NCBI RefSeq assembly: GCF_015910445.1
Contig: NZ_CP048882.1
Span: 4,402,001-4,466,000, forward strand
Length of the DNA stretch: 64,000 nucleotides
Origin: Streptomyces bathyalis
Lineage (GTDB): Bacteria > Actinomycetota > Actinomycetes > Streptomycetales > Streptomycetaceae
Direction: 5' to 3'
Shown here: one piece after another, positions 50,064 to 58,759 of the stretch
Position numbering within the stretch: the stretch's first letter is position 1
Layout: each line of letters opens with the position of its first letter
Translations under genes and position numbers: made by a program
The notes under the pieces: generated by a model
Told to the model about the DNA's origin: nothing
Database searches by the model: none
The model's input: the letters and a program-made list of their open reading frames with translations, nothing else

Positions 50064-50725
50064 GGCTCCCATGCTCGCAGCACCGGAAGCATCGCCGCGC
50101 ATCCGGTCCCGAGGGCGGCCAGAGCCTCGGGGATCCGCCACGCCGCGCGGTCGCGGGGGCCGACGGCGTTGGAGACGGTGCGCAGCTCCAGCGCCGGTAC
50201 GCCGTGTGCGGCAGCCGCCTCGGCGACGCCGAATCCCTCCATCGCCTCGGCCACCGCTCCGGGGTGCCGGGTGGCCAACTCCCGGGCGCGGGCGTCCGTT
50301 CCGGTCACCGTCGAGACCGTGAGCACCGGTCCCTGTGCCGCGTCCGCGGCCTGTGCCACGGCCCGTACGAGAGCGGGGGGCGGGCGGTGCTCGGCGTTGC
50401 CGAAGCCCAGGTCGGCGACGGAGGCGAAGCCGTCCGGGGTGTCGGCACCCAGGTCGGCGGCGACGATCGACGTCGCGACGACCGCGCCGCCGAGCGGCTG
50501 CCCGAAGCCGCCGGCGATGCCCGCGGAGACGACCAGGCAGAACGGCACTTCGCGGGAGGCGGCGGAGGTGAGCGCGGTGGCGGTCGCGGCAGCCGCCGCG
50601 GCGGGACCGACGCCGGCGGCGAGCACCTCGACCCCGTCCGCCCCGTCGCCCCGCTCCAGACCCGCGAGCACCGCGTCCCGCTCAGCTGTGACGGCTGTGA
50701 CGATCAGAATCCGCGGTGGTGGCAT
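50060..50725 (-). CDS. mqnB: Futalosine hydrolase (MqnB)
   Basis: A 221-residue nucleoside-phosphorylase-fold enzyme that removes hypoxanthine from futalosine in menaquinone synthesis. The fold pattern is RILIVTAVTAERDAVLAGL, VSAGIAGGFG, TVSTVTGTD and the active-site EAMEGFGVAEAAAAHG with Glu and Met at the ribose. The stop overlaps mqnD by ATGA. In S. coelicolor the same pair is adjacent (SCO4326-SCO4327, recalled). Confidence 0.95.
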   Translation of the reverse strand: MPPPRILIVTAVTAERDAVLAGLERGDGADGVEVLAAGVGPAAAAAATATALTSAASREVPFCLVVSAGIAGGFGQPLGGAVVATSIVAADLGADTPDGFASVADLGFGNAEHRPPPALVRAVAQAADAAQGPVLTVSTVTGTDARARELATRHPGAVAEAMEGFGVAEAAAAHGVPALELRTVSNAVGPRDRAAWRIPEALAALGTGCAAMLPVLRAWEP

Positions 50726-50754
50726 GGCCGCAGGCTAGCGGTGCGTGCCTGCCG

Positions 50755-52155
50755 TCAGGCCACCCGCGGGTGCGGGGTGCCGTGTCTGGCGGCGCGCAGC
50801 AGACTCCGTACGGAGAACACGGCGCCCGCGGCGATCACGACGGCCCCGACGCCCATCCCCAGCGGTCCGATCAGCGGCAGCGAGATGCCGAGCCCGCCGC
50901 CCACGACCCACGACATCTGCATCAGGGTCTCGGAGCGCGCGAACGCGGACGTGCGGACCTCCTCGGGCATGTCCCGCTGGATCAGCGCGTCCAGCGACAG
51001 CTTGCCGAGGGCCTGGGAGATCCCGGCGGTCATCGCGACCGCGGCGACCGTGACCGTCCCGTAGACCGCCGCTGCCGTGACGACGGCGGCCAGCGCGCAG
51101 GCCAGAACCCCAGCGATGATCACCTCGGGGGCCCTGGCCTTGAGCCACGCGCCGATGGCCGTGCCCAGCGCGTTGCCCCCGCCCGCGGCGACGGCAACGA
51201 GACCCAGCGAGAAGGCGCCGGAGAGACCGGTCAGCGGCTGGTCGCGCAGGAGGAATGCGAGGAAGAAGGTGAGGAAGCCGGACAGGCCGCGCAGCGAGGA
51301 GTTGGCCACCAGCGCACTGCGGACGGAGGCACCCACCGTCCGCAGTCCCGGGCGTCTCTCGCCCCGGCCGTTGCGCTCGTCCCGGCCGTCCCTGTCCGTC
51401 CGGCCGTCCAGGATCCGTGCGGTCGCGAGCCGTGCGGGGGCGAGCCGCGCCTTCCGCTCGCCCTTCGCCGAGTCGACCTTCCCGGGCAGGGAGAAGGACA
51501 GGACGGTGCCCAGTACGAAGACGGCGAACGCCCCGTAGAGCGGCAGCGCCGAACCGAACTGGTGCAGCCCCACCCCGAGCGGGGCCGCCGCACCCGTCGC
51601 CACGAGCCCGGCGAGTGTGACCCGCGAATTCGCCTTCACCAGCGAGAACGTCTGCGGCAGCAGCCTCGGCACCACCGCCGAGCGCACGACTCCGTACGCC
51701 TTGGACGAGACGAGCACGGCCAGCGCCGCCGGATACAGATCCAGACGCCCCGTCTCCACCGCACCCGACATCGCCAGCGCGAGCAGCGCACGTACCAGCA
51801 TCGACGCGGCCATCGCGGCCCGCCGCCCGTGCGGCACCTTGTCCAGGAGCGGCCCGATCACCGGAGCGAGAAGCGCGAACGGAGCCATGGTGACGAGGAG
51901 ATAGAGCGCGACGCGGCCACGCGCCTCCCCGGTGGGGACGGAGAAGAAGATCGTGGAGGCGAGGGCGACCGTGATCAGCATGTCGCCCGCGGAGTTGACC
52001 GCGTGGAGTTCGATGAGTTTGCCGAGTCCGGACTCGCCCGCGCCGCCCCCGTGAGTGAAACGGCGGAGGCGACGGGCCACCGCCGCGGGTGGCCGTCGCA
52101 CGGCACGCGCGGCCCCACGAAGCAGACGACGTCCGCGCCCAGGCTCGGCAGCCAC
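50755..52155 (-). CDS. MFS transporter, unknown substrate
   Basis: A 466-residue transporter with about twelve spans. The N-terminus is Arg-rich (RRLLRGAARAVRRPPAAVARR), followed by VNSAGDMLITVALASTIFF and the loop motif LDKVPHGRRAAMAASM. A charged insert (RTDRDGRDERNGRGERR) lies between spans 6 and 7. GTG at 52155 is used. It is conserved next to mqnB in streptomycetes but its cargo is unknown. The divergent DUF3027 gene is 311 bases away. Confidence 0.82.
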   Translation of the reverse strand: MAAEPGRGRRLLRGAARAVRRPPAAVARRLRRFTHGGGAGESGLGKLIELHAVNSAGDMLITVALASTIFFSVPTGEARGRVALYLLVTMAPFALLAPVIGPLLDKVPHGRRAAMAASMLVRALLALAMSGAVETGRLDLYPAALAVLVSSKAYGVVRSAVVPRLLPQTFSLVKANSRVTLAGLVATGAAAPLGVGLHQFGSALPLYGAFAVFVLGTVLSFSLPGKVDSAKGERKARLAPARLATARILDGRTDRDGRDERNGRGERRPGLRTVGASVRSALVANSSLRGLSGFLTFFLAFLLRDQPLTGLSGAFSLGLVAVAAGGGNALGTAIGAWLKARAPEVIIAGVLACALAAVVTAAAVYGTVTVAAVAMTAGISQALGKLSLDALIQRDMPEEVRTSAFARSETLMQMSWVVGGGLGISLPLIGPLGMGVGAVVIAAGAVFSVRSLLRAARHGTPHPRVA

Positions 52156-52466
52156 GAGCTTCAGTCTGCCCCACCGGCGGTGACGGATGCGGACACTCCA
52201 CGCCGGACGGACATTCGTGCGCCCCGGGCAACCGAATCCCTCCGGAACGGCTCACCGATTCCGTGGGGTAGCGTGGTCGGCGGTGCGCTCCGCACGGCTC
52301 CGAGAGGGGCGCGGACGTTCGCAGCGGCTCCCCGGTTCCGCTCCGTCCGCAAACCAAGGGGCCTCCCCGCCGCGGGGAGGGGAAACCGTCGGTCGCGGCC
52401 GCCGTACGGGAGTGCACGCCGATACCGGCGCTATGGCGTAGGAGAGACGATTCTTGTGAGTGCTGC
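52156..52466. other. Divergent region before DUF3027
   Basis: A 311-base gap with no gene. CCTCCCC-GCCGC-GGGGAGG (52362-52380) forms a perfect 7-bp hairpin about 85 bases before the DUF3027 start. Nothing else stands out. Confidence 0.6.
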
Positions 52467-53519
52467 ATGACCGCCGCCACGCGAAGCGGCCGTACCCGTC
52501 GCGCCCCGGTCCCCGACCGGCTCTGCGCCGAAGCCGTCGCGCTCGCGCGCGAGGCGGCGGAGGCCGCCGCGGGGCCCGAGCAGGTCGGCGATCACATCGA
52601 GGTCGTGTCCGACGGGGACCGCGTCGTCACCCACTTCTTCGAGTGCCGGGAGTGGGCGTACCGCGGCTGGCGCTGGGCGGTGACGCTGACCCGGGCATCC
52701 CGGGCGAAGGCGGTCACACTGGACGAAACCGTTCTCCTTCCCGGTCCGGACGCGCTGCTGGCCCCCGAGTGGGTCCCGTGGAGCGAGCGGCTGCGGCCCG
52801 GGGACCTCGGGCCGGGCGACCTGCTGCCCACGGAGGCGGACGACCTGCGCCTGGTGCCGGGCCACGCGGCGGGCACGAGTGACGCGGCGGCCACCGGTGA
52901 TGTGACGGGCGCCGCGGACGAGGGCGCGGGTGCCGAAGGTGCGGACGCCCGTACCGCCGAGGCCGACGCCGTCTCCGCCGCTGCCACGGACGTCGCGGCT
53001 GCCACGGACGTCGCGGCGGGAACGGAGGAAGCGCCCGCCGAAGAAGCTCCTGCCGGCGAGACAGCCGCCGTTGAGGCACCTGCCGAAGAGGCGGGCCCCG
53101 AGGGCGAAGAGGCGGGCCCCGAGGGCGAAGAGGCGGCGCCGCGGCCCGAGATCGTCCCGCCACCCGAGCGCGCCAGGATCGCGGCGGTCGCCGAGGAGCT
53201 GGGCATGGGCCGCCCCCGCGTCCTGTCCCGCTACGGGCTGGAGACGGCGTCCGACCGCTGGGAGGACGAGTACGGCCCGGACACCGCCATGGCACAGTCC
53301 GCGCCGGCGAGCTGCGTGACGTGCGGCTTCCTCATGCCGCTCGCGGGCTCGCTGCGCCAGGCGTTCGGGGTCTGCGCGAACGAGTACAGCCCGGCGGACG
53401 GCCATGTGGTCTCCCTGGCGTACGGATGCGGCGGCCACTCGGAGGCGGCCCTCATGCCGAGGGCTGCCCAGCCGCCGCTACCGGTGATCGACGAGACGCA
53501 GGCGGACGAACTCTCCTGA
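52467..53519 (+). CDS. DUF3027 protein
   Basis: A 350-residue protein. The conserved N-terminal half includes VVSDGDRVVTHFFECREWAYRGWRWAVTLTRA and LLAPEWVPWSERLRPGDLGPGDLLP. A variable Ala/Glu-rich linker (residues 130-225) carries two tandem repeats. The C-terminal part has SCVTCGFLMPLAGSLRQAFG, GVCANEYSPADG and YGCGGHS, a four-Cys set that could bind zinc. I recall the domain as DUF3027, restricted to actinobacteria and of unknown role. A terminator follows, then the sacsin-like gene. Confidence 0.9.
   Translation: MTAATRSGRTRRAPVPDRLCAEAVALAREAAEAAAGPEQVGDHIEVVSDGDRVVTHFFECREWAYRGWRWAVTLTRASRAKAVTLDETVLLPGPDALLAPEWVPWSERLRPGDLGPGDLLPTEADDLRLVPGHAAGTSDAAATGDVTGAADEGAGAEGADARTAEADAVSAAATDVAAATDVAAGTEEAPAEEAPAGETAAVEAPAEEAGPEGEEAGPEGEEAAPRPEIVPPPERARIAAVAEELGMGRPRVLSRYGLETASDRWEDEYGPDTAMAQSAPASCVTCGFLMPLAGSLRQAFGVCANEYSPADGHVVSLAYGCGGHSEAALMPRAAQPPLPVIDETQADELS
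52983..53135 (+). repeat. In-frame tandem repeats in the DUF3027 linker
   Basis: An 18-base unit (52983-53000, 53001-53018) encodes ATDVAA twice, and a 21-base unit (53085-53105, 53106-53126, then 9 bases) encodes EEAGPEG twice. The near-perfect copies indicate recent slippage. Confidence 0.75.
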
Positions 53520-53533
53520 ACGGCGCGGGAGTC

Positions 53534-53562
53534 GCCTCCGGTGCGCGGCGCGTACCGGAGGC
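53534..53562 (+). terminator. Terminator after DUF3027
   Basis: GCCTCCGGT (53534-53542) pairs perfectly with ACCGGAGGC (53554-53562) across 11 bases, 15 bases after the stop codon. The rest of the 315-base gap to the next gene holds no clear feature. Confidence 0.65.
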
Positions 53563-53834
53563 GGGGCCGGCCCCGCCTCTAGCCGCTGAAGGCACCGGCG
53601 GCCGCCCCGCCGAGCGCCGCGATGTGCTCTCGGCGGAGGGCGGCCGAGGCATCTCCCGGCAGTCCGATTCACGCTCCGGTGCCTGGACGCGTTCGCTGAG
53701 GGCACCCCTTCCGTACCGCGCACCCGCGCACGGCATCCCGGTGGACGAGAACCGGCGGAGGATGAGCCGCCTGCGGGATGCCGTACCGTCACCGGCGGGG
53801 CGAGGGTGCCGGTTGCGCGACGAAGGAGACGGCG

Positions 53835-56800
53835 ATGGGGCAGCAAGAACCGCAGGCGGACACGTTCGGAACGGCGCGGCTGCGCCGCGGTGTGCTGGAC
53901 GCCTGGACGGCCTCTCCCGCGCGCTTCCGTGAGGACGCCAACGCCGAGCAGCAACTGGCGCTCGGCGGCTACCGGGACCGCCTCGTCATCGAGTTGGCTC
54001 AGAACGCCTCAGACGCCGCCGCCCGCGCGCACGCACAGGGACGGCTCAGGCTCACCCTCCGCGACGACGTGCTCGTCGTCGCCAACAGTGGTGCACCGCT
54101 GGACGCCGAAGGCGTCGAGTCGCTCTCGACGCTGCGCGCCTCGGCGAAGCGCGACGACGAAGACGCGGCGGCAGTCGGCCGGTTCGGCGTCGGCTTCTCC
54201 GCGGTGCTCGCGGTCAGCGACGAACCCGCCGTCGTCGGCGCCACGGGCGGCGTGCGGTGGTCGCTGGAAGAGGCGCGGGAGATGGTGCGCGAGGCGGCAC
54301 ACGAAAAGCCCGCGCTCGGGAAGGAGTTGCGCCGCCGGGAGGGCCACGTGCCGCTGCTGCGGCTGCCGTTGCCCGCCGAGGGCACCGCACCGGAGGGCTA
54401 CGACACCGCAGTGGTGCTGCCCCTGCGGGACGCGGGCGCACGGGAGTTGACGGAGCGGCTGCTCGCGGAGATCGACGACGCGCTGCTGCTGACACTGCCC
54501 GGCCTGGACGAGGTCGTCGTCGAGACCGGCGAGGGAGTGCGCACGCTGACGCGGCACGTGGACGGGCCGTTCGTCGAGGTGCGCCGCGACGACGGCGGGG
54601 CGCGGCGCTGGCGCGTGGCGCACGAGAGCGGCATCGCGCGGGACGCCCTGCTGGAGGACCGTCCCGTCGAGGAACGGATGCGTCCCGCTTGGTCGGTGAC
54701 GTGGGCGGTGCCGGTGGAGGACGGCAGTCCCGCACGGCCTCCCACGGCACCCTGCGTGCACGCTCCGACGCCGACGGACGAACCGCTGGGCCTGCCCGCG
54801 CTGTTGGTCGCGAGCTTCCCGCTGGAACCGACCCGCCGCCACGTCGCCCCCGGCCCGCTCACGGAGTTCCTGCTGGAGCGTGCCGCCGACGTCTACGTAC
54901 AGCTGCTCCGCGAGTGGCGACCCGTGACGGCTGACGTGGTGAACCTGGTGCCGGGACCGCTGGGCAAGGGTGAACTCGACGGTGAGCTGCGGCAGTTGCT
55001 GCTGTCGAAGCTGCCGGGAGTGCCGTTCCTCGCGGGCGCCGGGAAGGACGAGGAAGGCGAGGCGGTCGTGCTGCGGCCGCGCGAGGCGGAGATCGCGGAG
55101 GGCGCGGGCGCCGCCACCGTCGGCGTGCTGGCGGAGCTGTTCCCCAGCCTGCTGCCCGCCGGGATGGAGCGGCGGGTGGAGCTGCGCGCGCTGGACGTCG
55201 CGCGGGTGCCGCTCGGCGAGGTGATCGACCGGCTCGCGGGCGTGGTGCGGCCCCCCGAGTGGTGGCGCCGGCTGTACGACTCGCTGGCCGGTGTGGACCC
55301 GGACCGGCTGACGGGGCTTCCCGTGCCGCTGGCAGGAGGGACGCCGCGGACGACGATCGGTCCCCGGCAGGTGCTGCTGCCGCTGCCCGGTGCGCCTGAG
55401 GAGGCCGACAGGGCAGGGCAGCTGGCGCGGCTCGGCCTGAAGGTCGCGCACGAGGACGCGGTGCATCCTCTGCTGGAGAAGCTCGGTGCGACGAGTGCGA
55501 CACCGCGCGCCGTGCTGACCACCCCGCAGGTGCGGGCGGCCGTCGCCGCGTCGCTGGACGAGGGCGACGCGTGGGACGCGGGCCTGGGCGAGGAGGGTGA
55601 AGGGCCCCTGGACGCCGAGGAGTTGGCGGAGCTCGTGCTGGGCCTCGTACGCGACGCGCAGCTCGGGCCCGGCGACGAGCCGTGGCTCGGCGCGCTGGCG
55701 CTGCCCGACGAGGACGGCGAGATCGCACCGGCCGGCGAGCTCGTCTTCCCCGGCAGCGCCTTCGAGCGCGTGATCCGCGAGGGCGAACTCGCCGCCTGCG
55801 ACGGTGAGCTGGCGGAGCGATGGGGCGAGCAGCCGCTCACCGCGGTCGGTGTGCAGGCGGACTTCGCGCTCGTTCGGGCCACGGACGTCGTCCTCGACCC
55901 GGACGAACTGGAGCCCCGCGAGGGCGACTTCGCGGAACCCGACGACGTGGGCCTGCTGGACGCGGTCGACGTCTGGTGCGAGGACGTGCTGGACCAGCTT
56001 CCCGAGTCGACGGTGGCTGTGCCGCCGGTCGCCTCCGAGCTGGTGGCGGTGCGCGATCTGGACCTGGTCGACGACGACAGCTGGCCCGAGGCCCTGGCGA
56101 TGCTGGCCCGGCCGCCGCTGCGTGACGCCCTGACCGCGCCGGTGCGCGTGCTGCTCCCCGGTGGCGTCACGGAGACGGTCCGCCCGTACACCGCCTGGTG
56201 GCTGCGCGGCCACCCCGTGCTGGACGGGCGGCGCCCCGCGGGGCTGCGCGCGGCAGGCGGGGATCCGCTGCTGGACGGGCTCTACGAGGAGGCCGACGCC
56301 TCCGGCTTCGCCGACGCCCAGGTGCTGCGGGCGCTCGGCATCCGTACGTCCGCGGCGGCGCTGCTGGAGGAACCCGGAGGCGCCGCCGAGCTGCTGCAGA
56401 GGCTCGCGGACCCGGACTCCGAGGTCGGCCCCGCCCAACTGCACGGACTGTACGGGCTGCTGGCCGAGATGGACCCCGAAGAGGTCACGCTGCCCGAGGA
56501 GTTGTGCACCGTGCGCGGCGGGCAGGGTGGCGTGGGGATCACCCCGAGAAGCGAGGCGCTGATCGCGGACGCGCCCGATCTCGTGCCGCTGGCGGACGGC
56601 CGGGCACTGCTGCCGGTGGACCCCCGGAACGCCGCGGGTCTGGCGGCCGTCCTGGAGGTACCGCGGCTGAGCGAGCGGGTGCAGGGCCGGATCGACACGG
56701 CCGCCTCCGGAGAGGGTACGGAGCGCGAGGTACCGCAGGCGGTGCGTGTGCTGCTCCCCGGGGCGCCCCTCACGTACCGCGAGCACGACGAGCTGATCGT

Positions 56801-56984
56801 CGACGGCACCGACGTGGAATGGCGCCGTACCCCCGACGGTGTGCTGCACGCGGCCACGCTGGAGGGCGTGGCGGCGGGGCTGGCCTGGGCGGCGGGGCGC
56901 TGGGCGCGCCGTTTCGAGGTGGCCGCGCTGCTGGAGGACCCGCAGCGGGTGGCCGAACTGGAGAGGGCACGCTGGTTCGACTGA
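53835..56984 (+). CDS. Large sacsin N-terminal-like GHKL ATPase
   Basis: A 1049-residue protein with an N-terminal HSP90-like (GHKL/Bergerat) ATPase domain as in sacsin. The N-box is ELAQNASDA (residues 53-61) with the Mg-binding Asn, and the ATP lid motif is GRFGVGFSAVLAVSD (115-129). The remaining 850 residues show no known domain to me; they are acidic and probably a scaffold. Such proteins are thought to be chaperone-like, but no bacterial function is established. ATG at 53835 has AAGGAGA upstream. It follows DUF3027, separated by a terminator. Confidence 0.88.
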   Translation: MGQQEPQADTFGTARLRRGVLDAWTASPARFREDANAEQQLALGGYRDRLVIELAQNASDAAARAHAQGRLRLTLRDDVLVVANSGAPLDAEGVESLSTLRASAKRDDEDAAAVGRFGVGFSAVLAVSDEPAVVGATGGVRWSLEEAREMVREAAHEKPALGKELRRREGHVPLLRLPLPAEGTAPEGYDTAVVLPLRDAGARELTERLLAEIDDALLLTLPGLDEVVVETGEGVRTLTRHVDGPFVEVRRDDGGARRWRVAHESGIARDALLEDRPVEERMRPAWSVTWAVPVEDGSPARPPTAPCVHAPTPTDEPLGLPALLVASFPLEPTRRHVAPGPLTEFLLERAADVYVQLLREWRPVTADVVNLVPGPLGKGELDGELRQLLLSKLPGVPFLAGAGKDEEGEAVVLRPREAEIAEGAGAATVGVLAELFPSLLPAGMERRVELRALDVARVPLGEVIDRLAGVVRPPEWWRRLYDSLAGVDPDRLTGLPVPLAGGTPRTTIGPRQVLLPLPGAPEEADRAGQLARLGLKVAHEDAVHPLLEKLGATSATPRAVLTTPQVRAAVAASLDEGDAWDAGLGEEGEGPLDAEELAELVLGLVRDAQLGPGDEPWLGALALPDEDGEIAPAGELVFPGSAFERVIREGELAACDGELAERWGEQPLTAVGVQADFALVRATDVVLDPDELEPREGDFAEPDDVGLLDAVDVWCEDVLDQLPESTVAVPPVASELVAVRDLDLVDDDSWPEALAMLARPPLRDALTAPVRVLLPGGVTETVRPYTAWWLRGHPVLDGRRPAGLRAAGGDPLLDGLYEEADASGFADAQVLRALGIRTSAAALLEEPGGAAELLQRLADPDSEVGPAQLHGLYGLLAEMDPEEVTLPEELCTVRGGQGGVGITPRSEALIADAPDLVPLADGRALLPVDPRNAAGLAAVLEVPRLSERVQGRIDTAASGEGTEREVPQAVRVLLPGAPLTYREHDELIVDGTDVEWRRTPDGVLHAATLEGVAAGLAWAAGRWARRFEVAALLEDPQRVAELERARWFD

Positions 56985-56991
56985 GGGGCGT

Positions 56992-57019
56992 GCGGCGCGA
57001 GGCGAGTGACGTGCGCCGC
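56992..57019 (+). terminator. Possible terminator after the sacsin-like gene
   Basis: GCGGCGC (56992-56998) pairs with GCGCCGC (57013-57019) across 14 bases, directly after the stop codon. A weak candidate. Confidence 0.35.
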
Positions 57020-57092
57020 GTGGCAGGACCCACACCGGGGGGGGCGCGGTGCGGAGCCGATGAGTTCCGCACCGCGGGCCGGTCCTAAGGGC

Positions 57093-57737
57093 ATGACTCC
57101 TCTCACGCTCACCACGTTCGTATCCCTCGACGGCGTCATGCAGGCGCCCGGCGGCCCCGGCGAGGACACCAGCGGCGGCTTCGAGCAGGGTGGCTGGGTC
57201 GTCCCCTACTTCGACTCCGGCATGGGGGCCTTCATCGAGAAGACCTTCGCCGAGGCGGGCGGCTTCGTGCTCGGGCGCCGCACGTACGAGATCTTCGCCT
57301 CGTACTGGCCGAGCGTCACCGACCCCGACGACCCGGTGGCCACCAAGCTCAACAGCCTCCCGAAGTACGTGGCTTCCACGACGCTGAAGTCCGCGGACTG
57401 GCACAACACCACGCTGCTCGGCGAGAACGTCCCCGAGCAGGTCGCGGCGCTGAAGAAGCAGGAGGGGGACGGCGAGCTCCAGATCCACGGGAGTGGCGCA
57501 CTCGCTCAGTCCCTGATGGCGCACGACCTCATCGACGTCTTCCGGCTGCTGACCTACCCCGTGGTCCTCGGCAACGGAAGACGGCTGTTCGCGGAGGGGG
57601 CGATGCCGACGGCGATGAAGCTGACCGACTCCACGACCACCGCCACCGGAATCGCCATCCACACCTACGAGCGGGCCGGACGTCCGGAGTACGGCTCTGT
57701 AGAGCTGCTGGACGACGACCCCTTCCAGGACAAGTAG
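57093..57737 (+). CDS. RibD C-terminal/DHFR-like reductase
   Basis: A 214-residue protein of the dihydrofolate reductase/RibD_C fold. The start LTLTTFVSLDGVMQAPGGPGED and GGFVLGRRTYEIFASYWP are typical, as are LQIHGSGALAQSLMAHDLID and YPVVLGNGRRLF for the NADPH side. The substrate is unknown; the family includes YyaP/YwjB-like proteins. ATG at 57093 has AAGG upstream; an earlier ATG at 57060 is possible. Confidence 0.9.
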   Translation: MTPLTLTTFVSLDGVMQAPGGPGEDTSGGFEQGGWVVPYFDSGMGAFIEKTFAEAGGFVLGRRTYEIFASYWPSVTDPDDPVATKLNSLPKYVASTTLKSADWHNTTLLGENVPEQVAALKKQEGDGELQIHGSGALAQSLMAHDLIDVFRLLTYPVVLGNGRRLFAEGAMPTAMKLTDSTTTATGIAIHTYERAGRPEYGSVELLDDDPFQDK

Positions 57738-57787
57738 CAGGCCAGGGCGCCGAGTGGGAGCCTGCCGGCACCGCATACGCTGCCCCG

Positions 57788-58693
57788 ATGGGTGACGGCA
57801 CGGAGAAGGAAGCCCCGGCGGCAAGGCCGTTCACCGAGGCGCGGGCGCGGGCCGTGCTCGCGTCCGCCGGTGAGCGGGCCGAGGACGCGCGGCTCCTGGC
57901 GCTCGGCGAGAACGCGGTCTTCGCACTGGACGCCCCCGAACCCCTCGTCGTACGGGTCGGCCGAGACCCCTCGCTCCGGGAGCGCGCCGAGCGTGAACTG
58001 CGCGTCGCGGACTGGCTGCAGGAGCATCAGGTGCCCGCCGTGCGTGCCGCCCGGCCCGGCGTCACCGTCGTCGGCGGCCATCCGCTCACCTTCTGGCGGC
58101 GCCTGGACGAGCCCGCACGCGAGGCCGTGCCCGTGGACCTCGCCGGACTGCTCAGGCTCGTACACGCCCTGCCCGCCCCGCCGTTCGCGCTGCCGCGCCG
58201 GGATCTGCTCTCCGGCGTGGAGCGCTGGCTGCGGCTGGCCGGGGACGCGGTGCCGGCGGCGGACGCGGCGTATCTGCGTGCCCGGCGCGACGAGTTCGAG
58301 TCCGCCGTCGCCGAGTTGACCCCCGTGCTGCCGCCGGGCCCCCTGCACGGCGACGCCCTGCCGCGCAACGTCCACGTCGGTCCTGACGGCCCGCTGCTGC
58401 TCGACCTGGAGACCTTCTCCGACGATCTGCGCGAGCACGACCTGGTGGTACTGGCCCTGAGCCTCGACCGCTACGGGCTGGACGAGGCCTCCTACTCCGG
58501 CTTCGTACGCGTCTACGGCTGGGACGTGCGGGAGTGGCCCGGATGCGCGGTGCTGCGCGGCGCACGGGAGGCGGCGGCCTGTGCGTGGGTGGCGCAGCAC
58601 GCGCCCGGGAACCCGGCGGCGGTCCGGGAGTTCGCTCGACGTGTCGACTCGCTGCGGCAGCGCGACGCGGCGGTGCGCTGGTACGCGTTCTAG
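57788..58693 (+). CDS. Aminoglycoside phosphotransferase-like kinase
   Basis: A 301-residue protein of the APH/choline-kinase fold. The catalytic loop is PLHGDALPRNVHV with His187-Gly-Asp189 and the metal loop is LLLDLETFSDDLREHDL. The N-lobe contains LVVRVGRDPSLRERAERELRVADWL with a candidate Glu/Lys pair less obvious. These enzymes phosphorylate aminoglycosides, sugars or other small molecules; no substrate can be assigned, and many actinobacterial members are not resistance enzymes. Confidence 0.87.
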   Translation: MGDGTEKEAPAARPFTEARARAVLASAGERAEDARLLALGENAVFALDAPEPLVVRVGRDPSLRERAERELRVADWLQEHQVPAVRAARPGVTVVGGHPLTFWRRLDEPAREAVPVDLAGLLRLVHALPAPPFALPRRDLLSGVERWLRLAGDAVPAADAAYLRARRDEFESAVAELTPVLPPGPLHGDALPRNVHVGPDGPLLLDLETFSDDLREHDLVVLALSLDRYGLDEASYSGFVRVYGWDVREWPGCAVLRGAREAAACAWVAQHAPGNPAAVREFARRVDSLRQRDAAVRWYAF

Positions 58694-58759
58694 GGCGGCG
58701 GGTCTCCGGGGAACCGCCCGCGCAGCCGGTCCACGCAGACCCCTTCGTCAGCGGGTTCG

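Noticed and set aside
54009..57824. A 1271-codon open frame on the minus strand opposite the sacsin-like gene
   Set aside because: It has no domain pattern, is rich in Arg, Gln, Leu and His, and mirrors the codon structure of the strong plus-strand genes. It is a GC-bias artefact.
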